This document shows positions 34,101 through 46,100 of a stretch of 64,000 bases of DNA, in pieces (the stretch's first letter is position 1; every line of letters begins with the position of its first letter). The notes beneath the pieces were generated by a model that was given only the letters and a program-made list of their open reading frames with translations, searched no databases and was not told where the DNA came from. The translations under genes were made by a program, and so were the position numbers. Source of the DNA: Sphaerolaimus hirsutus (Eukaryota; Nematoda; Chromadorea; Monhysterida; Sphaerolaimidae); NCBI GenBank assembly GCA_964036195.1, contig OZ038455.1, positions 13,471,855 to 13,535,854 on the forward strand. Direction: 5' to 3'.

Positions 34101-37100
34101 GCTCGTGCATGCATTTCAGTCTTGTCGCTGCGCTCATGGTTTCGGTTGCAGACAGTGAACACTAAAAAAGTGACCACCTGACTACACAAAAGCGTGACTT
34201 ATGCGAGTAACCTGCCCGACAAAATAAAAATAAAACGAATTGGCCGACGGCCAAGAAATGACGAAAGCATGATTTCCGTGCCAAAATCGAAGAGTTATAC
34301 GTCATATTGCAATATCGGCGACCTTAAGGGATGGTTTTGTATATTTTACGAACCGCCTTGCTAGCGGTGCATGTGCGTCGATGCGGCTAAACTTTAAAAA
34401 ATCTGTCGGGCGTACGCCCTACCCTACAAATCTGTAGGGAGAATTAAATCTGGCCCCTGGTAGGAAATTTCTGGTAAAAATACCTTTTTAATGTGTTCTG
34501 ATGATGTAAACTCGGGAATTTGTACCATGGTATTCATCCCGATACCACTCTCCTTTGAAATTTGAAACACGATGAAGAGCTTTGTTCTACTTTCTCTGCA
34601 ACAATTTTCAGGCACTATCAGGGCCGTATCCAGGGGGGGGGGCGGGGGGGGCTGCAGCCCCCCCCCCCTCCCGGGGTGAGACCTAAAAAGTCCTGGAAAA
34701 TACAATTTCTCCTATACATTTTTCGATGTTTCTTAAAAATTTTGCGCGCAGGCGCGCAATTTCTTCCCCATACATTGTATTTTTAGCGGATCGGTACCTG
34801 TAAACAAATATCCTTAAAAATGAACACATTTTTGCGACTTTCGCAGCATATGAATGCATATTTACATCTATATAAAGCGGTTCCTGGCACTAGCGCCAAC
34901 GCCAATAGCGCCATGGCGTGGCGCCTTGGTATGGCGCTAGCGCCAAAACGCTTTTCCGTCCCTATATAGGGAAACAATTTAGGGGGGGGCTGAGCCCCCC
35001 CCCCGCTCGCCGGCCCCCGTAAACAAGCAGCCCCCCCCCCCGCTCAAAAATCCTGGATACGTCCCTGGGCACTATTATTGTTATGATGTTTGTATTTCAT
35101 GACACGTGTGAGCTGAAATATCAGCTTACCTAAACGTGGTGATCCACACCCTTTCCAACCTTCCCAACAAAATTTCAGTGAACGTGTCAACGTGTCAGCA
35201 AATCACCAACGAATAAAGGAAACCGCAAGCATCAACAAATCACTGGCAACTTTAGGCAATGTGATCCTGGCACTGAGTGAGTTCAGCTACTGTTTTTGTG
35301 TGTTCTTTTGTGGAATGTGAACATGTAGAAAACGACTGAATGTAAAATTTATTAGACCTTGCGTATCAGAACATTTGAAGACAACATTGTCTTTATAAAT
35401 TAAATTATCACTGGTTAAAACCCACCGTTTAAGTCTCAGTTTAATCGCTTCGTTATTGTATTCAAGATTATAATGTACCTAGTAGGTATGCAGAAAATTT
35501 TGTTTTATTTTTCAGGCACCAAACAGAAACTCGGCCTAGATGATAGGGCAACACGATACATTCCATACAGGTAAATACAAAATAGGTAAAATATATCACA
35601 TTTTTGTGTCTGGGGAAAGGGGTTCTTCTCATTGTCGGGTGGTTTTCACCCGGTAGAGTATCCAAATGTGTTTTTTTCACCTGAACTGGGCTCGTTGTTG
35701 TTCGATCAGCATTGACCAGTAGCTTCAATATCCACAGCACATTACTATTTACAATTGAGGAATTGTAGTGAAATTTCGGCACAGCATTTCCTTCAAAATA
35801 GTGGACTTGGGTAGCTGATCCTCTGTACCTGACTAGAAAATATTACCATTTTGTTCTAAAATAAACAATCATTCAACTAAAGCAGTATTGCAGTTTTAAC
35901 CATCCATATCCCAGTTCAATATACCATTCTACTAACCCGTATTGCAGAAATTCCACACTTACATGGCTATTGAGGGACACTTTGGGTGGAAATGCCAAAA
36001 CCTTCATGATTGCAAGTTCGTTGAAAAATTTATTGGTAGTTGGTGATGTAAAGAGAGTCAAGAGTTGGCGCTGTGCACCAAGAACCAAAATAGTTTTTTT
36101 TGCAAAATAATTTCCATTTCTACTGATGGGCCGATTACTGCCACCGCCAGATGCCCTTAGAGCCACTGAAAAATGGCGCCACATAATTTCAGTGCTTTTT
36201 GCTTCGGCACTTTTACATCACTAATGTATTGTTTTTTTTCTCAACTGTTCATTGTTTTCCTTCAGTAATTGTATGCCTCCAAACAATTGTGCAGCCATAT
36301 CGCCATCAAATGAGTGCTATGCAGAGACTGTAAAAACCCTCAGATATGCGCACAGAACCAGGAATATTTTCTCCATTCCAGACTCCATTTTCGAGGTACC
36401 AAATTTTTGAGGTTTTGAGGTTTCTTTGATTTGTATGGTCGAATTTATCGAATTCCATATGTGTTCTTTTCCCAACCCTCTCAGCATAGTTTTACCATTT
36501 CATTATTTCTTAGTGTGCTATTTCAAACCATATGATAAATATGTTTATGCTGGCGGTAGCGTCAAATTTCACAGCAGCATTCTGTTCCCGGGGCCCAGCC
36601 TTACAATCTGACAAATGTCATGTAAAATGTCAGACAAATTTACAAAATGTCATGCGTAATGTTGAAAATCTTTTGAAACGTTTGTTAGAGACTTTACATA
36701 TAGGTAACCACCATAGTCTAGTAGTTGATTGAACTTACGACAAGTTTGTGTTCAATCAACTATACTACAATAGGGTAGGGTTCAAACGATATGACTTTTC
36801 GATATCGATATTCGATATTTTTTCAAAATTTTCGATATCGATATTCGATATTAAAAATGGTCGATATCCGATATTCGATACGATATATCGTTTGAACCCT
36901 ACAATAGGGTGCAACACTAGCCGCTGTTATATTTTCATGTGTTATGTTTTTGGCTCTCTGCCAGCTTATTTTTTACAATCCTATCTGCTGCTAGCAGCTG
37001 ATGTTATTTCCATCTGTTTACCTTCAGGTCCTTCATTAAAAGTAAATACACCCATTTCATATTAATAACGCATAACGAATAACAACTGTAAACGATTTCA

Positions 37101-40100
37101 GAATTGCCATGGCAACAGAGCGCAAACATCGATTCAGACAGCAGGTGATTCGCTTCTGGTTAAGCTTCAGGAGAGAATAAAACAGCTGACCGAGAGGTTG
37201 GAAAATGTTAGCTTACATGCGTTTTTTAACCCTGTTTTGTGTTATCCTGCAGCTGCGTGCATACCGTGTTTCCTCGAAATACCCCCAGGGGGTTTATTAT
37301 TTCGCCAGTAATTTTTTGTTTGGAGGGGGGGGGGGTTGAATTCTGGGGGAGGGGCTTATTCGAGGGGGGTCATTATTTTTCAGAGATTTTCGTGAAGGAT
37401 CATAGTAAAGAATAAACTATTACATACACAAAACTGGTTATTGAAGTGCCCAATAAGGCGAAAAAGGAGAAAAAGTTACAAGGGGGAAATTCAAGGAAAT
37501 ACGGTACTTTAAAAGCTCCACACGGGCCATGGCCCATGGATGCTTTCTTTCCCATTCACTTTGAGGAATGAGTCATGGGTTTTAAAACTGTTTATTTGTC
37601 TGTCCAACCCTTGGTCTTGGGCTATGCTAGTAGATTGGTAGCCGTATAGATATATCAAAAATGCATGGAAACTTTGTCTACATTGTTATCATAAGCACAA
37701 TGTTTCGCTACTATTATATAGCGTAGCAGCCCTTTTCCCGAAACTCAGTGTATAAAGCGTGAGGTGACAGCATTATTGGTATTTGAAGTGACTCAATATT
37801 ACCACAAGTGTTAGGTATCAAAAGGATTTCAAACGAATCACAATACAGATCAATGTAAGATGTTATAAATATTTACATGTTCTTCAGCTATGTGTGTATC
37901 AATGTGGACTAGAAAATAGCGTGCATTCATGCGACAAACCCTGCCTCGGCTGCAATGAAAATAGGCGCATGTAATTTGTAAAAGACCATGTATAGTTGAC
38001 TGCCGGTTTTTCAACAATTATACCAAAAAACATATTACCACAAATCCTTGTAAAAGTCCTTTTGACTAGGGGTTATTCTAGGCGAGAGTTATTCTTGGGG
38101 TAGATTTATTTTTACAGTCAATAGATTGTACAAATGGTTCAAATCAACAAATTATTCAAGTGTTAAATGTTTGTAAATGTTCATCGGTATTTCTCATCTC
38201 AAACGGGGTATTATTCGAAAGACAGTTGTTTTCCTTGTGTGGGTTTCAAGGGGGTAGTTTTCCTCTAGTCAGAAACTGGGGAGGGGGGATTCAAGTGAGG
38301 GGACTTAGAAAAGGATTGACAAGGACAGTTAATTGTTGTCTTCAAAAAATATATTAGAAACTTACTCCCTATCTTAACAGGTTACGAAATTTATGCGGTT
38401 TTAACATGTAGCAATAGCAACAACAGCATGATGTATAGTAAGAACTGGTTGTTAAAAAGTTATCTTAATAATTGGAGTTGTTCAAAAGGACATTTTCTCC
38501 ATCCCTAGCGTATGCGCGCGCATTGCACTGCGACTGTGGGCAGCTATAAAAGAAAATTGGCTTTTTCTATTTTGGCACAGTTTGATAGTTCGGCATAAAG
38601 ATAGAGAGAGACAAATTGAACACCGACTATGTTTTATTCCATCCAAACTTATTTATTCATCACATAAAAATCCCACTTTCACAGTGTCCCGAATTAAAGC
38701 CACACCAAAGAATTTACAGAGTAAAATGGGAACATGTCGATTGTATGAACAATATCCTACCTTTAAGCTACCTAAATAAATATCAAACAAGAAAGCGACC
38801 CCTAATTAATATCAATGATCTGCTTCATTTGCGCCATGCAGAAAGGTGGTGGTGTGAGCAAAAACTGCAGCGAGAACGACGTGTCGAATTTGGGCGCGTG
38901 CAAGAAGTGCCGCTGCAATGAACCGTTGAGCATCCGCGTGGGCGACAGGTTAAAGTTGGTTGAAAATGTTATTGTACTTTTTTGCTTTGGTCTGACATTT
39001 AGGCTAGAAACAATAGTTGTCCTTTTTGCAGCATTCAGCGGCACAGCCGCAGTTGCAACACTTCACCATCATTGGCGCACTCGCGAAAGTCTCCAGTCAG
39101 CGAACAGCAAGCAAAATTTACAGCTTACGGTCAGTCCGATCTGAACGATATACACCGTATATCCTCGAATAACACCCCAGGGGAGTTATTTTTTCGTCAG
39201 AGTTTTTGAGAGGGGGAGTAATTCAAGGAGGAGGAGTTATTCAAGGGAAGTTATTTCCCCCCACCCGGCCAACAGGGGATGTTATTCAAGGGAGGGACTT
39301 AGTTGAAGAGCGTCTTATTCAAGGATATACGGTAATTATGTGCCGAACGTTTTAAAGAGATTGATAGGTGTGATTTGTCTTCTTAGCTTGGTGGAGGGAG
39401 CACAAATTTATGGTTAACGATGGCAAAGCGAAATTCGGAAATGTTTTCAGATTTTTGGATTTCTGGAGGACGTCAGTCCAGTATTTGTTTTTTCCTCTTG
39501 ATAAGTACCGTATGTCGTCGAATAAGTCCCCCTCTAGAATATCTCCCCGCCTCGAATAACTCCCCCCTTGAAAAAATTCTGACAAAAAATCACTCACCCG
39601 GGACTTATTCAAGGATTTACGGTATTTCTTAGGAGTATGATATGCCATTCTTCAAGGTTTATTTATTTTCGAGTTAAGGGCAATGCATGTAAGAATGCCC
39701 CTCAAAATACGTTTTCTGTACTCTCATACTTTCTAAAATACACTTAAAGATCAGTGCCGGTATTTTTTTTAACGTAAACGTATTTCCTCTGTACGCGAGT
39801 TTAAGTTTTTTTTCGAGTAAGGGAAGAACTATGGAATTTTCTATTTATTTAAAAATAGAGGACAAATGTAGATGGTTATGATGTAATAAACATAGAATTT
39901 TTCCTACAAATTCAAAAGGAGCAGTTTATACCGTATTACCTCGAATTATCCCCCCCCCTTGAATTAACCCCCCCCCTCGAAATACCCCCCCTTCGTAATG
40001 ATGTACGTCATGTACATAATAAATACGTCATGTACGCAATGTACATGATGTATATTACTGTTAATTTGCATTGCAGCTACACATAGAGTAGTTTGTGTAG

Positions 40101-43100
40101 CTATCTACGTTTTTATGTCCAAATATATCCTGTTTGGACACATTTTTTACCTATTTTGGGTACGCAAATGCCTACTATTTACTACGATCCTTACAAAAAT
40201 TTCTGACGAAATAATAAAACCCCACCCTCAAATTAACCCCACCCTCAAATAATAAACCCCCATGGGGGTATTTCGAGGTAATACGGTATGTCAATAGATT
40301 GTGCAATTCAACTTGGGTGTGGCTTGGATACGTATTTTTTTCAACAATGCGTTATAATCAACGATGGGTAAGTTCTCAAAATAAAAACACTTTCTGTATT
40401 TTGAGTTTTTCAAAAATGAATATCTGTGTTTTGAGTTTTTCACGAAAAAACTTGAGTCTCTGTGTTTTGTTTCTGTTTTTTTAATTTTAAACTCTAGTCT
40501 TTTTGGTAAAAAACTCAAGTTTTTTGGGGTAAAAAGTCAAGTTTTTTTTTAACAAAAAGTTGTATTTGACAGCATTTTGATCCAGAAGCAGTGTTTTTCT
40601 TATAGTTTACCGTATTTCCTCGAAATACCCCCCGGGGTTTATTGTTTCAGAGTGAGAACTTTGAGAGAAAAACGTGAAAAATGCAACAATAACCACCATG
40701 TTTAAGTTTTTACAGCCTTATATAAGGATGTAGATGGTATAAACGATGTTGTAACGTAACACAGTAAGTGTTTTGAACGTCTGTCATGCATTTCCCGGAC
40801 CACAAATCCATAGTGCCCATTTTGAGGGGGGGGGGGTATTTCGAGGAAATACGGTGTATACGTTTTGCACAGATTTAGACCACACATCCGCATATTCATT
40901 CATGTGTCGATACACCTACTGTATATACCTAGGTAAATACACTTTCCAAATTTTGAGTATGGATACTAAACGCGTGAGGTATTTTTAAAATACCTAGGAA
41001 AGCAAAAAAAGCGAAAAATGTAAAAATATTTAAGAGCGTGCTCTTGCTGTTGAGCATTGGACAACACCCTTGTTTTCACTAGATGAATTTACTATGTAAT
41101 CATTTCCATTCATTATTTCAGATTATTCTCATCAAACACAATCAACACATAATAACACAACAAATATACATTGTTCGACACCAGGGGTCTGGTATGGGGA
41201 TAGGGGGTTGCCCCCCAAAATGGACCAGCTATCTATCTATCCCACGGGTTGGTCTGCTATCGATCTTCAGGTATCTTGGTCATCTTCCAACTCAGACTTT
41301 GTGCTGTCGATGGCGAAAACATCGAAATCTATCATCCGACCCAAAATTCTCAATCCGATGTCAAGATTATACTCGAAGACACTATTTTTTACCACACACT
41401 CATATTTTGACACAATTTCTACTTTTATCGCTATTTTCAGTGAATTCTTGCACACGCGCAGTTATTTTTTTACACGTTCTCATTCAATTTTTTTGTAGTT
41501 TTACGCTTTTTCAAAACTGAAACTGAACCGTGCGAAATTCTTTTTATACTTTTATTTAGTACCCGTATAATTTGGCTGGGAAAGCGTAAAAAAAGTGTAC
41601 AGGTATTTTATGAATATAAAATATAAATACCCATTTACCCGGGTATTTCGGGTAAGTGTAAATACACCTTCGCAACTCTGATATTTACATACTAGATACC
41701 TTATGCATGCACATACTCACATTCAGGGTTGGCAAAATCTCAGAAAAAAATAAAAATAAAATAAAATGGAAAATTGGAGAATAAAATAAAATCAAATCAA
41801 ATAAAGTGGAAAATTAATAAAATAAAAATACAAATTTACTAAAATTCGAATTTTAGTAAAATTTTAGTAAAATTGTACAAAAATTCGAATTTTTGTACAA
41901 TTTTAGTAATATTTTACAAAAACTCAAGTGTCTAAAATTCTATAAAAAGTTTTCTATCCTGTTGCTGACGATTCTAGCTGCCAATTTGCAGAACTGGTGC
42001 CTTGTTGTTGCTTTCATTGTCAAAATTTCTTTGCTCAAAATCACAAACTTTCACATTTTTTAGATATTGTCACCTTAAAAATGACTAATTCATGTGATTT
42101 TTTCGTATTTACTTCGTTCCATAACTTGAAAAAGCCTATATATCAACCCCGCAAGCCCCTCCATCCCACCCAAATAACAAATTTATAGCTATCTTCCCTT
42201 GGGAAGAGAAACTAGCTGCAGATCTATCCGGCCCCTGTGAGGGTCAAAATTCAAGATACCTACATCGCAACCAATGTCACAAGTCTACATAAAATTTTTT
42301 TTGGTGTTCAGCTGTACGCTTTTAGCGTGCACATTGTTTTATGCCCTTGCATCCAAGATTTCCGATTTTATTGTAAAATTTTAGTAAAATTATTGTAAAA
42401 TTTTTGTAAAATGGTTTCATTTTATTATATTAATGACATTTCAGAATAAAATAAAATAAAATAAACTGAAACATGAATAAAATTAAAATAAAATACAATT
42501 TTAATAAAAATAAAATACAATTTTAGTAAAAAGAATTTTACTAAAACCAACCATGCTCACATTGTTCAGTTCAAATCATGTTCCTGAAAAAAAACTAAAA
42601 AAACATTTCTGCATTTTCTGTGTTTCCGTGTTTCCGTGTTCTCCAAAAAAAAACTCACTTGAATTTCTGGGTTTCCAAGATGTTGAGTTTGCGTGTTTCC
42701 GTGTTAAACAAAAACATGGAAGCTCTAGAGTTTCCATATTTTATATGTGTGTTTTTGCCATCGTTGGTTATAACATTAGCTCAACGCGAATGGAACACAC
42801 GAAACAAATATTTAACATTGAATCCAATCAACTACTACACTTATAAAGTGGGAGCTGCAGCTTCCCCGAAAATTAAAGTTGCAACGACAAATAAAAAAGT
42901 GACCGAAAAACTTTTTGTTTTCATATTTTCGAGTATGTTATCCAAGATTTATGTTCAAAACTCAACTTTAAAAAAAATGCATCATATTTTTATTTTTTAT
43001 ATTAGATTTTGAATGAAAAACATTCGATGGAAAATTGTCAGACGTAAAATAAATTTTGCGTCTACGCATTTGTCATTGATCATTGCAAGCATTTTCTGTG

Positions 43101-46100
43101 ACTTTTTATTTGTCGTTTCAACTTTTATTTTTCGGCAATTTGTAAGTCCCTTTTAAAACAACAACCAAAAGATATCACGCAGACACAAACATCAAACCAA
43201 CTGCTCTCCAAATCGATCAAATCAACAATTCAACGTGTTGCAACAGTTCAACATCGGCATCGACGTGCTCGTGCTCATCGTGCGTCGGCGGCAGGGGAAC
43301 TGAGCACTTGGAACACAAATTGAAAGTGTTACAGTGCGTTACCGAATTGCAGAGAAGGAGAGAAGAGTGTGAGTGCTTTGTTCTCGCTTTCAAATATATT
43401 TTTCTGAACACACGGTTGAACTACCGTATTTGCTCGAATTACCCCGCTCCTAAAATAATAAAATATTTCGTTTAGTGGCGTTTATAACCAGTTATGACAA
43501 CGTAATGACCTATTCTCTACTACTATCCTGGCGTAATGATAACCCCCGCCCCCGAATAAGCCCCCTCAAAATACCCATTTCTGAAAAAAACCCTGGGGGT
43601 ATTTCGGGGAAATATGGTATGTTTGTAAATTTCCAAACTGTCTGGGTTCAGATACAGGATTTAAGGTAGAAAATTTGTTTTGGTCTGGTCACTTCCAGTC
43701 AGGTCCAGCGTCAAGTCAAGTCGAGTTAAAGAAACAATAACTTCATCTGGGATAGCTACTACGCCTCCACACAGTGACCTGACCTGAGAAAGCCTGGCAT
43801 GCGAAAATCGATATGTTCTCATGCTGTACTCAGTGCATTTGCGTAGCCCATTCCGTGTATCCATTGGCGGAGGTGTACCCATTGTCTGTTGGAGCCAAAT
43901 CCAAATTTTACGGCATTTTGTCTGTGTCCTGAACCTGTCACCGTGTTTTCTGACGGTACAGAATTTGGAAACTTCATTGAGTATCATCCCTAGAGTAGAA
44001 TAACAAATTATACAGTTCTACACTGTGCACTTATCAAATCTGATCGAATGATACATATTAGTAAAGCTTAATGATGGAAGATCCAACCGAACACCATCCA
44101 GAATAAGGTTAACCCTAGCGAGCATTTCGCGGCGCCGCAGGCTTTTCTCCAGCGCATTGTAATTTGCATTCGCGCTTGCCACGTGTCCCAAGTGTGCCGC
44201 GGGGCCACATGAGGGCGCGCCCTGGCTTCACGTGCCCGCGGCTCATGTATCACGCGCCAGCCGCCGGTGCCAGATTCTATTTGAATGTAGGGCGCAGCGC
44301 ACGTAAGCCTAAGGTGCCCGACGTGCGAAGGTCGCTGAAACTGTGCACCAGAGTTGTTAAAATAACTGAATTTTGCAAAGATTATGTATATCTAAATTAC
44401 TTTTTTACTCACCCCTGAGTACAGAAAATGTAAAATACTTTTTTTACCAGTACTCATGTGAGTAAAATATTTTTTCTCCAAGAAAATGTAAAATCGGGTA
44501 CTTTTTCCCTAGAAAATGTGAAAGCAAGTAGTTTTCTTCATAGAATATGCAAAAGTCGGTTTTTCATGGAAAATGTAAAAGCGCACACAATTTCATCTCA
44601 CGCGCACAATGTCAATGGCTTACACACATGTAGGGCCCGAGCGCCTTATGTGCGCCTTACGTTCAAATTGAATTCGACCCCTGGTCTGGTGCGTGGTTTG
44701 TATTCCTGCGCGTGTACTGAATGTTAGCTGCTTAAGCCCGGCTGCAGACTGAGGCTATGCCGCTGTAGCATGCACATGCACCGCGTACGTACTGCCCTGC
44801 TCCTCTACATTATCTATGCATGCAATTTAGCACAATGTTAAATGCGTGACTGTGTGATATATGGCGGTATAAGTATCCCACAGGAAATTGCACATTGTCT
44901 TTCTTTGAAACTAATATTGCATTGGATCATTTCTACATGACTTTATTGAGCATTAATAAATATGACTGAAGTATTAATGAGCTAGTGCGCCCAACCTGTC
45001 AACATGCCTGTATGAATCATACTGATGGATTTAAAAATATAAACAGATTGCTATTTTATCTGAGGTGTGTGCAACAAGAATCGTTTGAACCGCCTCAAAT
45101 TCAGCATATTATTTTCTGGTTGTCAGTGCTATTTCTTGTAATTTTGACAACTATTTTACTTGGTTTGTTTGATGGAAATTGTGTTTTTTGTTTTCTACTC
45201 GGGTACTATTCATAACACATGTACTTCAACTTGTATTTGTGTAGTGACTGCAACAGATCAGTATCCAACCATTGAGTAACTCGACATCATGCCACTACTA
45301 CACACACACAGGCATGGAATGTAAGTTTCCCGGTGCAGAACCCCCTGAGTATTGGCCACTTTAAATAACGCAAAGCCAGCAAAAGCCATTTTTAGAAATA
45401 AAATTTTGAGTTTCTCGGATTTTGTATGTAGATTCCAAATCCACAGTAAAAAAAATCAGTTTAAAATTTTGCACATGTCGGTTTGGTTAACACCCAAATC
45501 AAGTCTCAAGTTCACAGGCACAAGTTTCTACCCCCCCCCCCCCCCGCCCAGGCACGCACATCTTATCCGAACTGCAAGAGCCGCCCAAGTCAAACACAAA
45601 CGGCTCAACCAGAGAGAACAGTGCAGCGAGCGCGCTGGACATAAGCCGACTGCAGTCGCAACTGGGACACTTGGAGCACAGCCTGTTGCAGCTGGTCGCG
45701 CTGCACGACCAGCCGAACAAAGGTTCGCTTGGATACTGTATTTCTTTGAATACAAAAACGCCGTTGTATTTCTTTCATCAACTTTTTACCTGGCGTTTTA
45801 CTTGTATGCCGTTCTATTGAAGTCTGCCACTCTATTTTTTGGTGCAAAAATGTCAAAACCTGTCGTTCTATTGGAAGTATACCGTTCGATTACAAGAAAT
45901 ACGGGCAACCACATTGTTGCCTTTGCGCGTGTTCACTCCTCCTGAACGTAAAAAATTCCAAAAACGTATTGTCTGAGCGAAAGATCTTCATTGTATACCA
46001 AAATGATGTAAGGTAACTTTTGCAGAGACTGATGAAAACGACGGATTTCCGTTAAGTACCACCAACCCATCAAACATAGCTGACGAGCAAGCGAGAAAAA

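Larger units (their letters stand above)
40359..42766. mobile_element. CAACGATGG hAT-like element, copy 2
   Basis: Counterpart of 23721-25409, flanked by GTTATAAT (40351-40358) and GTTATAAC (42767-42774). Carries nested insertions at 40610 and 41724. Confidence 0.8.

Noticed and set aside
45352-45945. Long open frame (197 codons) in copy 2
   Set aside because: It runs through the exon 16 acceptor, the exon and its donor in a frame different from the phase-consistent kinesin frame; copy 1 breaks it.
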